The notes beneath the pieces were generated by a model. It was given only the letters and a program-made list of their open reading frames with translations, did not search any database and was not told the origin of the DNA. 64,000 nt of DNA from Ciona savignyi (Eukaryota > Chordata > Ascidiacea > Phlebobranchia > Cionidae), in the NCBI GenBank assembly GCA_000149265.1, contig CH002658.1, forward strand, positions 135,092 through 199,091. Reading direction: 5' to 3'. The position numbers and the translations under genes were made by a program. Shown here one piece after another: positions 33,401-48,400 of the stretch; the stretch's first letter is position 1; each line of letters starts with the position of its first letter.

Positions 33401-36400
33401 ATATTTTCTGGAATTTTGCATTTTTCATGTTTACAAATTTTGGGTACTTCTTAGTATTGGTACTTATCATACAGGGCTTTGGTGAATACCACACGTACAT
33501 TACACTTTGTATTGGGTATCTATAATTAAATGTGTGTATTTCGGTCTATCGTGTGTAATTTCCGAGCCCATGCAGTATGCAGTATACAATTGATATGCAT
33601 CGCTCTAACTTATATTTGATTGGTTGATGAAATTAGGCGTGTCCCGTAGGTGGAATTGTCATTGTTGAAATGCAATACCTTTTATATGCAGTAAATGCCT
33701 AGTCGTAACTCGTGACCATAAGGTCGTTTGCGCTATTTCTATAGCCTACTCTATATTTTGTCACTTTTCAAAGCACAATAACATGATGCATACTTTGGTC
33801 CGCGAAAAATACTTAAATAATTTTTTTGAGACGAATATAACGTTTCTTGTTGTAAAATAAATAATGCTTTACTGCTTTGATTTGCCGTCATTTTAGGTTT
33901 AACCACATATAGCATTTTGTCTCGGGTAAGAAAAAATAAGCATTTCCACGGCTTGTAATTTATCCCATTCGATCTTAAGTATATTGCAACCACATTCCCG
34001 CCACCATTAAACTGCAATTAAGGCTTACTAATGTGCCCCCTTAGGCTTACCCCTGCTCTTTTTGCGGTATTTCTTAAAGCTCGGTAAGTTATCTTGATTG
34101 ACTTGCTGCCTGTACATTAATTGTGCCGCTCCACAAGCGAGTTGGGTATGTTTATAAATACAAAATAAATTTCTACATTGTTTTGTCAGTCTTTAACCAG
34201 TTAATAACACTAAAATATGAAAACAAATGTTAGCACATCGATTGCGACGATTTGTCTTAACACTGTTTTAAAATCCCCGATTGTAGTCGTTCGTGTGGGT
34301 TAAAAATCAAGTCCTGCTACTCCCCAACCTTTTCTTATACATAACTTGACTGACGTCAGTTTTAAACTTATAAAAAGTATTACTAATAACCCCCTCCACC
34401 ATAATGGTTAAAATTCTTTACAGCGGTCATTTCTTCTCTGGTTGATAATTCCTATTTTGTCATTTCGTTAGACCAAATAGCGCCATATTAACGTTTCCAT
34501 GGAATGATAAGTCTCTTAACACGAGTTAAAGGAACAGCAAACCATCTGCCAAGAATACATTTTAGTTCAGATGTTATAATACTGAAAAGTCTGATGTGAT
34601 TTGTACCTTAACTATAAAGTGATATAGCTTATTACAGCTTAACTATAAAGTGATATAAATGCCTTAAAATCAGCCGTTTTGGTGACAAAACTGAGTATAA
34701 CGAAACGGTGTTGGATAAGAAAATCGAATATAACTGATTCCTCATAATTAATCTATATCTCTTGATATTGATTGATCTTGTGTGTGGATGTGAAAAATGA
34801 AAGTCTTAGTTTATCCCAGGATTAGGTAAAGTACAGGGGTGTTATGGGGGATCGTAAGATTATCTCGTGATCGCTATCGGGTTACTTGAGCTACTGTGTG
34901 CTGTGAAGTCAACGCTTAGTGCCGTAGTTATTATTAACAAACTAGATAGGGCAACGCTAAAGGGAGGGAAGGAGGGAAATTGATAACCAAAACTATTAGA
35001 ATTAATTTTATCCCCTTCCCAAACACTACCCTTAACCCCAGAACTAACCCTAACTCTAACCCCATGTTTAAAACCAACTCGGATTCTCCAATTTTTGTTT
35101 TCGTGTGCAGTTTTCTCCCTTCCCGCCTTCCCGCTTTCCCTCCTTTTAGTTTTCCCCAACTAGATATGCGAAGAAAAGTTCTTTAATCTATAAAATATGT
35201 GAATTATGACGACACGGTCGTTTTTAAATTATTTTCTACGCATTAAAAATAACAGTATCACAGCGAAACGTTAGAAGTGATATCAAATCCTTCCGCACAA
35301 GTTAATAACGAAACATCAAGCGAAAGTCTGGCGATTGAAAATAGATTGACACATTCGGTTCTAATCAACTTTGCCGCGTTAGATTGTACATTCGGTTCTA
35401 ATCAACTTCGTTGTTACTTTCGTTCCCAAAGGTTATATCGAGTTCCTTCGACGTGTAATTCCAATTATCCCGTCGAGGGATTAGGTACGTGACGTTGAAG
35501 GTCTTTTAAGTTACGTCATAATCGGGTTTGTTCGCTGACAACTTACGCGTCGCCATCAAAGGTTATAAGCTCAGTTCATACGTTAATAGTTGTTTGTAGC
35601 TCGAATACGTTTTTTAATTTCCGTTTAGCTGCTAACAGTTGCTAAAACGCAACCTACGTCGATCGTACTGGTATCTACCTTATGACAAGTCGTTACGAAT
35701 TGTATACATTTTTTCAGGACTGGTAATGATTTGAGTTCGTTTTTATTTTCTTTCTAAGGGTCACTATTAAGTTTCAAAAAGAGGGAACTATTAACATTTT
35801 TTCAGGTAATCCCTAATCCACCGTAAACGCAAGGAATTTAAAACCACAGAAATGATAAAAACTTCACGATTCAGTAACCAACACAACACTAAAGTTTCGA
35901 CCCCTTTTTAATTTCCTTAGTTCTCCATTTCGCCTGGTATTAATCCGTTTTAATACGTCACTAACAGCTGCAAATGAAACCGGAACGAACCGGCGAATGT
36001 AGAAAGGATTAAAATGCTTAAAGGTAAACTAGTTCCGCGCGGCGTGAAAATACATTATGCTATACTTCCAAACCTACAGAGCAGGAAACATGTTCTGTAG
36101 GCGCAATGTGCTAAAGTGTTTTAATTAGATTATTGTCTTGCCAACGTAATTCGCAATAAACAATTAGTTCACACTGTTTCATTTTCCGTTAAAACTACGG
36201 AAACCTGCAATGGACGGTGTCCCGTAAAATAGAAAGAATAATTGTATTTCGGACCAGGGCTTCGCATTTAAATGATCAAAAAATCAGTCCTGAGTTTCGT
36301 TTTGTTACAAGAAAACATTTTTTCCAATTAAACCGGAAAATTAAAGCCCACTCCATATTCTCTGCTTTCAACTTATATCGCAGACAACAAAGAAAGCAAA

Positions 36401-39400
36401 TTGATGATAATGAAATAAAAGATATGTGTTATAGGAGGTTCTGTCATTAACATAACAACAAAAATATCATCATTTGCCTCTACAAATAGTAGTTAAACGT
36501 AATACTTTAACATTCAGAAAATAATTTGTCCTCACTTATATAAGATCTTCTGAGAAATCTAAACTTGTTTGGTTGTTGTAACATACTAAGCTATCTTATA
36601 ATTTGTCGCTACCAATGATCGTCATTTAAACATAATGCTTAACACTTGCAAAATATTTTTTCTCAATTTATTCTCCATAAGATCTTCTAAGAAATCGAAA
36701 AACGGTTTATAATACAAACCGCATGTTAGTGATTTCTATATACTTGAAAGGTGTTAATTGCAGAGTCGTGTAAAACATGTAAAGTCATGTATTTTAGGGA
36801 TTTTGTTGTATACACGGCACGCGTTATAATATAAACACTGCAACTCATTGCGCGTGGCGATATACAAGTCCATTCTTCTCGAATCAGTTATTGATTTTCG
36901 ACGACCTAATACCGATTGCCCGATTACCGATGGTCTATTTAATCATAATATCAGTTTTCCAATGCGCTTAATAACGTAGAACTGTTTAAAAAAATGTTCG
37001 CTAAAAAGCGCATTTTCCATGCATAATTGCCCTGTGGCTAAAAAAATTTTTGAGTGTACACTTACAAAATATAATCTCTCTTTATGGTTTTATTAGTTCA
37101 CTTTTATGAAGCAAACAATAATCTGCCGTTGTATGTTTTGACTGAGCTTACTTTTTTACTTTTAAAAGACTATTTTGTTAATTTAATTCCTATAACGACG
37201 ATGCATTTTTTTAAAAGGTTGTTCCAATTTATTCTAAAAATCATAAAGCACATTTGGTATTAAATTTATCCACTTTTTCGAAATTTAAAGCGTTTGTTTA
37301 GTATTTGATTACTTTGTGTTATTGGTTTAGCGTGGCGTAGTGTAGGAAGAGTTTCATTTAAAATGCGCGCCAAATTTGTCATCGTAATTACAAGCGCTAC
37401 GTGTCTTGTTTTGCCGCTTGCTCTTGTACCCCACCTACCGGTTACGAAAAGTTAAACATCTAACCACATGCAGGCGCTATGCAGCTTAAAACTTAAAAAA
37501 ATATCCGGTAAGTACATCAAATAAAATGGATCTTTACCAAAAAGGCAATTAATGTTAACTGTATAAAAATATTAAAAAACACAAGATATCCGTATGTCGC
37601 CCCGGTATCTAAATATTTTAAAAATTAATTTTTAAAATCCTGCGCCCATACAGCTTATCAATTATAAAAAAAAAAAGCTCATTTGTATTAGACTGGACGC
37701 AAAATCTATTATTTTCCCACCAGAAAATCGTTGAATTTCCTCCGCCATGTTGTTTCACAGCTTACACCGATCTCCCGTTAGATCCTTCAATTCTCCCACC
37801 GTGTCATACACACTTTTTCATCTAATATCTGTTATTTGACCTCTAATAAACTGTTTAAACATGGAGAGTGACCTCTGTTAAGCACGTAATTCTAGTTCAT
37901 GACCTTTTTTTGCAGCACAATTTCCTACATGTTTCCCACTGCGTTTTAAAGTCTGTATTTTCCCATGGCAAGGAGTAGTAGGCTACCGCGTATTTGTGCT
38001 TTTTTACGACCTAACATGTGGCTGAATGAATGGTTAACGCGACCGATACATGTACCGACTCCTATACAGAAACGGTCCAAATGACGAGTACATCTTGGGA
38101 TCGAAACTGGTTCACTAAAAAAAATATTTTCATATGCCAGTTGGTGTCAGTTGGAACCAGTTTAATTGCGAGTATTAAAAATCGAAAATTGGAAATGGAA
38201 ACGAAAGTTTTCGGGTTTTCTTGACTGTACCATGGACTTGCTTGCGCATTTCAATTTAGTTTCGGTATGACTGGTATTGTCGCGCCAAGTTACTTGACCA
38301 TTTTTTGTAAGTTTAAGAAACATGCATCCAAAAATCATGCCGAGTGTCAAGAGACATTTTTTTGTAATTTTTATGACACCTGCATCTAAAATTGCGGGAC
38401 ATTCCCCACAACAGTCCAAAAAATAATTCCCATGCACGTCGTACATGCTACTGGCGGTGTCTCGCGTCTTTTTCAGTTGTATGCTAATCGAACCGCAAGC
38501 CAAAGTCGGTGATTCGTCTTGGCGATTTGCCTACAGCGGAAAAGTGTCGAATTCGACTGGTAATTAGGGAAACGCCGATCAAACGCTCCGTGCACGTGTG
38601 TATCACCACATACCGAAATTCGACTTTTTACACCTTCCCCTTAACAAAGCGGCCAACGTGAGTAAACACAGTGCAATGTGTACGGATTATTAAGTAGTAG
38701 CTTTTATTAACATTTACAAAATGTCCTTTTCAAATATGGCACCACGCTTCGAGTACAACACGAAACAATAGCAACAATGCAAATGCTATTTCATTTAAAA
38801 TGCAATTTGACATTTTGGTTTCTCAAAATTCCTTTTCCATTAGTTTTATACACTGTTTGGCATGTTCGATTAGGTATTTCAAATAATATTGCAAGTACGA
38901 AGTATTGCGTATTACTATACTGAACAAGTGTTATTTTCATAACTTACTATAAGATTCGTTGTTTTTTTACAAACTGCGCCGACGTTTATTTTATATAAAG
39001 CCCTAACTTATAGGTGTAGCCGTACCGCCAATACGTAAAGAATGTGCGAAGTTAAATGATTAACGTAACGAGTCGGTAACGGCGGGCGATGTTGTGCGAT
39101 GTATTTGCATTGCAGTTATGCATTAGTTTGCCGGTGCCTGTGCTCACAGAGTGGGCAAGGCGGTGATGGGGTTTGTGTTTGCATTTCAACGGTACGAAGC
39201 ACCGCTATTCTCAGTGTATTATGTCATCTCACGTCACCCGGCCTTACGACATCGGCTTGCGGCACGCGGTAAGAGCTGTTTTAATGTCCAACTAAAAGCG
39301 TGGCGATCGATGCAGATTTGTGAAGTTTTTGACCCATTTTGGGCTCGCTAGAACGGTTGTGTGCCGAACGTTAACGCGGCCGATTTATAAACAGATTACC

Positions 39401-42400
39401 GTATAAAAATGCAGTCTATCTTATACTGGCCACTAAGACCGATTATTTGTGTAAAAATCTGTATGAATCGATTCACCAACACAACCAGTCAAGCCGTTCA
39501 CTGAGAACGTTAGCCACTTACACGGTATATATTATTGTTATTATGGTCGCTTGAAGTAATATACGCACCAGAATATGCGCGCCACCCGTCTATTTATACG
39601 ATTATCCTACTGATTATGCGAGACACCTATTTACGTTTACGTTTTTTCCAATTATGCACGTTTAAATGGTCATCAAGCTGCGTACGGTCTGCACTCGTTC
39701 ACCTGCTTATCATTCACATGTATGTAACATACCAGCAGCGTACATATTTAATCTTATATTCCCCACAAAACCCCTCCCAGATAGCTTGTCTGCTTTGCTC
39801 CACAGTTTCCAGGTTTCCGCACCAGTCGCCCACCAATATACGGTACGGCGCCTCGCTTTTGCCCGAATTAACCTCTCTGTGACCACCCTTATCATATTGT
39901 TAACGAAATTACGACAACAAAATCGAGGTCGGCGGGAGTTGGCTCGCATTTTGTGGAAGAATATTATTCTCTCTATCGCCCAGACTCCCTGTGCCTGTTT
40001 CCTGCCGATAAGCTTCCGTTTGAACTCGACTTTTACTGGGGTAATAAGTGTGCTAGCGATATTCTACTTTTTAGGACAAGAATTTTTTTAATTTTAATTC
40101 AAATTCCGAATTAAAACGCAAATACGCCGTCGCCTTACCAGTAGCTACCTTCTTTTCCGGCATTAGTATGGATTTTAGATAGAATTATTTTTGAATTGAA
40201 TTCGCATTATATCTGTGAAATCGGCATCGCTTCTACATTGCTTTACCGTTTGGGCCCCATTTCCCTAAACTGCTGTTTTTCTTCATTTAAATCGACAAAA
40301 TTCGACGACCACGCCGTATGCCGCGACTACATTCCAACCGTTTAATTAGCAAATGCAAATTAAATAAATCGTTTCTCCTTTCCAAGTTTTTTTCCATTTT
40401 CTCTGCAAGGCCATGAGCCAGACCGCATGAATAAACCATAATTAACGAGAAGTCCCACGCGTTGCTCGGTCGACTCCCGCTCCACAACGTCTGTTAAACA
40501 TCAACCGCTGTCTGCGATCACAACCCAACCCGGTATGGACTCCCAGCAGAATCACCGCTGGTGCTCTTCGCTGATGCATCTGATAATCGTCGCCGATTTT
40601 ACGGTGATTTCGCCGTTTTCTTCCTTTTTGGCGGCGATTCGCGAGCGATTTGTATACGCGATGTTCCCGATAATGTATACAACTGTTCTATTGTTGTGCG
40701 GTCAGATTGTTTTCCGTTATTGGTGTAGCCCGAGCAGTGCATCTTTATAGGCGAAAATATGTAACTACGGAAATTTACAAATTTTCACCGATCACTAACC
40801 CAACCTATTACGGGTTTTCGCTAAGACCAATACACTACGCCAGGTTATAAGATTATAGGGGTCTTGTATTATGACACCATCTCATACATTTTTATAATGC
40901 AGGTCGATTCAGGAAGTAGAAAATAATTATTTAAAAATAATTGTTTCCAGTCCTGAATTTTGAATCTCATTCTGTGTAGTTGGAAAGAGGAAAGCGTCAT
41001 TTCCATATTTACTGATGGGGAAATCCACATTGAACGTTGTGTAATAGGTGTCGGTTATCGTCTGATCACTCGTGAGGGAAATTCGGATATTAAAGAATTT
41101 ATCACTGTCATAGTCCCATGGTCTTCTTGCCGAAGCTATTGCAGTACCATTACATACGATGAAAACGTTGCTACAGTTTTTGGTACCGCCGGGTTTGCCA
41201 CCTTGTTTTTTAGTCACAGGCATTAAATGACCGATAAGGTTCAGGTTCGATCTCTGTTCTGTCCTTTTTTTCTGCGACCGTTGACTCTAGTAAATTCACA
41301 TGAAACAACTAAAAAGTTCAAGTATTAAACTGGTTGAATAGCTCTCATAACCCGACTATGTGTAACACGAGGTAACATGACGATAAAAATGCCTTCTCAG
41401 TACCAACCCCAGCGATACAACATTTTTTTAGTATATTTTTACTTTTTTAAACTGTGCTAGTATTCGAATCCTTAATGGGTTAACTACCAATACCGTTTCT
41501 GCATAGCATTGTTATATGATTTCCCCGCGATACAAATAGACACCCCACCCGATTCTTTACCCCTAAAACCCCCTTGCAGGCGTTCTACTCCAAATCCAAG
41601 AATTCTTTAACATCAGCAACGCTTCTGCGGGACTCCTTCAAACTGTGTTCATCATCAGTTACATGGTGGTGGCTCCTGTCTTCGGCTACCTTGGCGATCG
41701 GTACAATCGTAAGATCGTGATGCTGGTTGGCATGATCATTTGGTCGGGATGTACCCTGTTCGCTTCCTTCGTCAACAACCCATCGGTAAGCAGTAAAAAA
41801 ATGAAATTGCGACTCGTGATTTAAATTTAAATAAAAAGCGTTTAAATATATTTGTTTTGTTTTACGTTTTTTATTGTTGTTAAGTTGAAGCTTAAAGATA
41901 TCACCTTCGTCATTATTTAATATGAGCTAGTATTTTGTGTTCTTTTCGCAAGTTCAATGCAAAGCGGTGAATTATAAGCTTACACTTGTTGTAAAATAAC
42001 ATAAGACTTTGAAAACCATTCGGTCGCTTAACCAGAAATATTGAATATCATCATTATGCAGTTTTACACTGGCCAAGTTTCGGTAATGTGTTAGTCGCTA
42101 TAAGTCCGTTTTTAAATGGTAACCTGTTTATGGACCAGCCAGGCTAACCATTATTGTTCTATTGGCGGTGACTCTACGACGTTACGGTGCGTTTAGCGGA
42201 TTTGTCTTTCAGTGTCCTTCCCTTCAATTCAAAAACCGCAAGATCTTTGTAGGTGCGGCGTCTGCGCTTCATAATAACCGGTTCGCCGTTCGAGATTTCG
42301 ATTTTGACAATCTACAAATTAGCGTCAGGCCGAAAACCGCCTTTGCCACACCGCATTGTTTCGGCGCATAGCGATGCAGTGATGTCATCGCTTGTGCTCG

Positions 42401-45400
42401 CCTTTATGCCGAGTATGGTGTGCTACCAGCGATAAGGCGTAGTTTAGACTAGCAATTTTAACGAAGCACTGTTAACGCCGTTCACAATGAAGTTCGACGA
42501 AAAATGTAAGTTTTCCGCGATTTTTCCTGTTTTTTTATGGTCTGATGCAAAAATTGAACGTTTTAACGATTCTAATGAACTTAATCCGATGTTGTGTATA
42601 TATAAAACCCATATAATCGCGATCTTTAGGTTTTTTTCTTATAAGTTCACGTTTTAATGCCTAAAGTTTCGATTTAGAATTGTAGATATTTAACAGTGCC
42701 CTATTTTGTTCCATTTCTAGTTTAAGCGCAAGGTTGTGCGCTAAATGACGTCATAAAGAGGCGGTTATATTAGATAGCTAATTGCTGTCAGTTTCCCTAC
42801 TATACGCGCATTCTCTTGGCATATCCGTGTTAATTGTCGTATCTTGCACTTGTGCGTGAAGTTGAAAAATTGTATCCTACCTTAATATGTGACAAATGGC
42901 TAAGTAATAAAAACGGTGTCAAGCATTAAGCTGTATGCCCCCTGTACAATTTATGTTGTTATACTTATTCATTGCTCATTACTTCAATCGTCGTATAAAC
43001 TGCATGTTGTGATATTTTGTTATCTTTGGGGAAAGGGAACCAAAGCATAAAACCACAACGGGTAGTACTTTCTCGTAAATGTTTTGAAATATTACTCGAC
43101 TTCTTTATCAATCAGAATTTCAAAACGTTTTAACACGAAACTTACCCTTTCCCGCTTTATACGAAATCAATTTCCTTACACCCGAAAATTCCCCAAGTTT
43201 TCCCCATTTCCCCTCGAATACATCGCCTTTTAAAAGCCGCAAACCAGCTATGCTACATCGGGTTTCCGTTGTTGAAAAGCGAAGAACCGTGACGGTTTTG
43301 TCTCGCCCGACTGGAACATACGCGGCGAACGTGCGTGGGTGGGATCCGTGCGGTCGCCGGTTCGATTCCCCACGGCGGTGTGACTCAAATTCATTTTGTA
43401 ACTTTGTAACCAATAATAGTCTATATGACATGTAACCTTGCCAGTAATAGTCTGTATGTATAAATAAGCCTCGGGAAGTCGGTATATGCCACGACAAGGC
43501 CTATATCCCATTATATAAAATGACATCAATGGGCTTACCCAACCAAACTAGAATCCGCCGGGTATTTTTATATAGCGTATGTATTACACAAGGCTGATTT
43601 TTACTATTCCTTTTTTTTGCCAAAAAACGTTTAAAATTAGAATTTCGTTTATGAAAACGTCGTATTTCCAAACGACTTCTCGCGCCCTGCATGAATGGCG
43701 TGTCGGGCTCTGTTCCTACTTGATTGCTTGTTGGCAAATGGGAGCGGATATCCTTTGTACCAGGTCTGCTTTCTCTTGGGCATTCGGGCCTGCTTAATTA
43801 ATTGTTCGACCTATTTTGGGAACCTGGTTGACGCTGTTTTAGGGCGTCACTTTCGTGTATGCGCGCCATGAGACACAACCGCTCCCGTGGTCAGGTGGTA
43901 AGCTTGATGTTCTTGACCATACAGGCGCTGGTTTCGATATTTACCCTTGTCACTTTCTGCGCTGTTGTGTATGCAATGCATTCACCTAATATTGCTTGAT
44001 ATATTGGATTAATATGGATCGATCGAAATCTGTTATGTATGAAATGTGCAAGGCCCTATAATAGCTCCAGCGACTGTAAACACAAGGTAATTTCAATCTT
44101 TACAGTCACTGCATACGTGGTTGAAATCGTTCAGTTTCTTCTATATCAACTATGTTAATTCGAAAACCTTTCCGAAATGACATCAGCGCGTTATGACGTC
44201 ACCGAAAATGACGTCATCAATTTCGAACTGCGCAGGAGTCGCATACCACAATAGCAGCTATCGATCAAGATTGCGAAAGACCGCCAAAAGTCTAATAAAA
44301 TCACCCCTGCTGAGAGCCCAGCATGTGACCGCCGTCCGTCGGCGCCTTCGATATGAAATACCCCAAACCGCTGTAATATCATCCCAGAATCAATTTCCCG
44401 TTCATTATTTGGATATTGCGACGGCTCCGGCGCAGTTTTCTATTTGACAAGTCTTATATTGAAATGCTTGAAGGTGGTCAATACCGCGTTTTGGCCCCAC
44501 TTGCAGTCTCTCACTAAGTTTTGTTGTTTTCCTATTCAGTTTTGTAATTTAGAATTAATAATTTCGAATCGTGAATTTCCAAACTTTTTATATATACTTA
44601 AAAAGCAAGTAAACAATAACTGTTTTTTATGCTAAATATATACGACATAAAATGCATGTTATGTCTTTGATGAAAAAAAATTGATTTTTATTTATAATAA
44701 CCAGAATTATTAGCTGATAAGCAATTCTCCAAACAATGCTATAGTATTGGTTCGAATTTAAACAAATAAACAAGTCTTTCCTCACTGTGTAAAGACGTTT
44801 TTTTCGAATTGGTGGTCTAAATAAATATTTTGGAACCATTTTTGAATCGTGAGACTAAAATAGACACCCATTCATCCTTATTCGTTTCTTAGATAAGGCG
44901 TAGAAGAACCTTTGGCGCGGTTGTACAGGTGCTGTATTGCAGGATATACCTGTTTCCATATAAAGAGGTTAAAATACCGTGTTTTCCAACGGATATCCCA
45001 AACTTTCAGCCCACAACTGACTCAAAAGCGTGACCATTGTAAACATGTTTACTCACAATGCTCTTTGTGACGCAGCACTTCATATTGTTCCTCGGGATGC
45101 GGGGATTGGTGGGCATCGGCGAGGCGTCATACTCCACCATAGCTCCTACCATCATCGCCGATCTCTTCGTGAAAGAAAAACGAACCAACATGCTCTCTGT
45201 CTTCTACTTCGCTATTCCAGTCGGAAGGTAAATTCTTAGTTTTTACTGATTATTGGCACCAGAACTCTCTTAAAGAGATATACAGCCCACCCCACGGCAA
45301 CCACATCCTTAAAGTTACGACATTTTTTAACCAACAACCCCTTGCGATATAACTTGCAAGTAGCTCCCGTTCTGCTAACTTTTTTATTTCTACGAAAAAT

Positions 45401-48400
45401 CATTTTTTAGATCAAAAGGAGCGACCAAAAATGGATTATTTGAGTTTTTTTTTAACCAAAATCAAAATAGTTTGTTCTAAACCGCAATTTATTATACCAT
45501 ACTAGCCAACCTTTACATAAGTCCCAATGAGAAATGGCCCAAATGGTTTAATACATGGAAATACAATATTGGCTTTGACCTATATACCAATCGCGCACAG
45601 CATAACAAAGCTGGGTCGTGGTGGCTCTTACTTTCTTTATCAGCGCCGGATAAAGTAATTCCGTTTCCCGTTAACGCCCGTGCGGCCAATGTGTTTATCA
45701 ACAAAGTCTAGATTTCGCACAAATCAGCCAGTGGCTACGGACGGCTGTAACTCTCGCCGATAACTCGGGCTTTAATGCGCGCGCATGCACACCAGAGTTA
45801 CATTCCGCGCATTCCGCTACGCTCCGGCGCGCTTATCGGTCACGTGGCGAGGCGACAGGCGGAAGTCGATTACAGCAGCTTCTATATTTAAACGAAAGTC
45901 GGGCCGAATTAACCAAGGACGCAGTTTGGCACCAGCCGTATTCTAGCAGTTCCTACAAAAGAGAGCAGTCAGTTACAGCCTAGCTTACCGCCGCCAGCCC
46001 CCCACTAACAAATAGGCAAAGCCCGAAGTACTGTGCAATTCGATGATCGTATTTACGGGGCTATATAAACAGATTTAGAATTAAACCGCTGCGTAATCGC
46101 ATTTAGATTATGACTAAGCGTTGCGATGTCCAGCAGCGAGAAACTGACCACTGGACTGGACCGTTGCGTTTTCGCTCAATTCAGGCGACCTTTGCCCGAT
46201 GTTGCATCAATCTCAGTCAGCGTTTTTGTTTCCTCGTAGTTTCATTCTTCGTCAACAGAATTTCGTTTCACTCGTTGTTGCTAAATCTCCATTGTGTTTC
46301 TCGCAGTGTGGACCGTTTAATTATAGCACACGTTGTAATTTCGGGCCTCGCAACCAGCTTACTAATGTTAAAACGCCGTGATGAGCTCACCAAAACGTGA
46401 CAGCGGGCAATAGACGTTTAAAACAAAGAGGCGGCTTACTTCGACTATTTCGTATATTTGTTTTGTATATTTTTTGCTGTGCCGCACTCTAAGCATGTGT
46501 TGTCGCTGTGTCGATTGTGAAATGCTATTTACTGCACTTCCAGTCACGTTATTTTGCGATCAGCATCTGGCCGAGGTCCAATTAACCTCATGCACCCACA
46601 TATGCTTAGTGGTGCAATTTGTTCTCTTGTCAAGCATTTGTTAAATAGGCAACATTGGTTTGCAACCGACAGAATGGTCAGAATATTGCCAGGGAAGGGG
46701 CCTCAACAGTTAGTTACGTCAGTATATTTCGTTGGACTAGAAAGTATAGCTAATTTAACTATAGTTTATCCTGCACGTGTATGCCCAGTGTATAAGAAAC
46801 TAAAGGGTGTTGTAACACGAGTAGAACAATTATCCTGTGCCCAATGTCGAGTTATGAAAGCTGTTGCGGACTATTTTATATTTTGAGGATCCACCTTTTG
46901 TTAAAAACCACCTACTTAGCGCAGTAAAGTCGCTTTACTAGCAAATGTAGTAGTCCGGGCACTTCCAAATCAATTTCGCATTCAAAAACCTAATTACTGC
47001 CATGAACAAAAATGTGGCGCTTTTTTCCCGGCAGAGATTTTGTTATGATTGTCTGTAGATTCTGTAGTTTGTGTATTTAAGTCGACCTATTTACAAACGG
47101 CCCTGGATTTGACATACCAACTGAATCGAATCCACCTAATTGGCTACAATGCAGTACATGTACTTATGCCGTCGCTACTGCTAGTTTGGATCGTTTGTGT
47201 ACTCGCCTTGCGTTAATCCATTCTTTTCTGATCGGATTAGGCATTGACGAATCCTGTTTTGCTCGCGAATTTGATTAAGAGGCGAGCCGGGAAAGGTACA
47301 GTCCAATTAACCGACAAATGATTAACCTTCTTAAGTCGGTCGCTCTGCCAAATCACAACGCAAACACTTGGGCAAGTTTAAACAGCGCGATACGGCCAAT
47401 GTACATAGTGACTGCAGTACAGTATTAGGGCTTCACTGTGAGGCGGTACCCGTCACTCTCGGGACAATTGTCGTGGGAATGCCACGGAGACTATTCGGTA
47501 ATTGAGATGAGACCTGTATACTGTCTTATAGTCCAAAGTACAGCAAGTAGCAATCGGTGTTTTGGCTGACGCTTTTTTTTATAAGACACTTGGCGCAGTA
47601 AGGCAGGTATTACTTCTACGCAAGCTAGAATGCGAAAGTGTTTAAATCGCCGTTGTTAGTAATCCGTTAAGAGCTTTCCAACTGGCTTGAGCTCTCGCGG
47701 AAATTCCGGCAAAATCGATGTGGATTACGTCATCGGAAATTATGTGTTGTTGCTTAATGCACGGTACATGGCACAGGTGTTGGTTGAAGTAAGCGCTGAT
47801 TAAACTGCGACGATGCGGAGTATGACGCATTCTTGTACCGGTAAATCGCTTTTTCACAAGTGCGTTCCAAACAGAATTCGACCATCGCCAATCCAAGGTT
47901 GGATTTTCGGGCAAAAACAATTTTTCGTGTGTCGTAACATAGAAGGGGGGCGCGGACTCGTATTGGGATGATTTAGCTTAGTTTACTTAGCGTGTCGCGC
48001 AAATCTGCCCCATACCGTCATGTGTCGTCATTCGCCCGCCCGCCGCACGGCCGCAGCTACACGGTGTAAAAGATAAAGGATCGTGTTCGTCTATCTGCGC
48101 GATAAGATACAAGTCGGGACTCCCATGTTCCCCAACCGTTGGTCGAGGATTTCATTCGAAGTCTGATCGAGCGCCCGTTCGCTCACATCAGCGCAAGACC
48201 ACGTGGTCGCATTCCGCTACGCTTGAGCGCGTTGGGCGTGTCCTCGCGGCCTGGGCCGATTCTCGCGATTTCTCCGTTCTAACCCGATTGTTTATAGTAA
48301 TCTCTACTTTCCAAAAGTCGGGCAGAGCGCCAGGCCCGCCAATGTAAACAGAGCCTGTCCGACCGCATCCCGTAAAACCTGGCCAGTTTTTCGATGCGTA

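Larger units (their letters stand above)
32703..41579 (+). other. SPNS intron 2, 8.9 kb, with scattered repeats
   Basis: It contains a SINE fragment (34845-34905), a MITE-like element (34957-35149), two tRNA-like repeat copies (38015-38118, 39352-39440) and a diverged duplication (36486-36710). Small frames near 38162-38503 (minus), 39535-40091 (plus, two overlapping frames) and 40535-40750 (plus) have no recognisable domain. I do not call a nested gene. Confidence 0.5.
41786..45075 (+). other. SPNS intron 3, with tRNA-like repeats and CRE cluster
   Basis: About 3.3 kb. It contains a repeat with a perfect box B (43280-43390), another tRNA-like unit (43869-43960, 'cccgtggtcaggtggtaagc' and 'ggtttcgata') and a group of CRE-like sites (44178-44216). 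Open frames at 43120-43529 read through the repeat and are not a gene. Confidence 0.5.

Noticed and set aside
34860..35159. Minus-strand 99-codon frame rich in Lys, Arg and Gly
   Set aside because: It lies across the MITE-like element and its G-rich ends, and similar frames would arise from any copy.
39535..40091. Two overlapping plus-strand frames of 115 and 141 codons in SPNS intron 2
   Set aside because: They overlap in different frames, neither resembles a known protein, and no splice partners are evident. The stretch is simply stop-poor because of its higher GC content.
43120..43529. Arg/Pro-rich frames on both strands (93-125 codons)
   Set aside because: They read through a tRNA-derived repeat that has a perfect box B, so they are repeat shadows rather than a gene.
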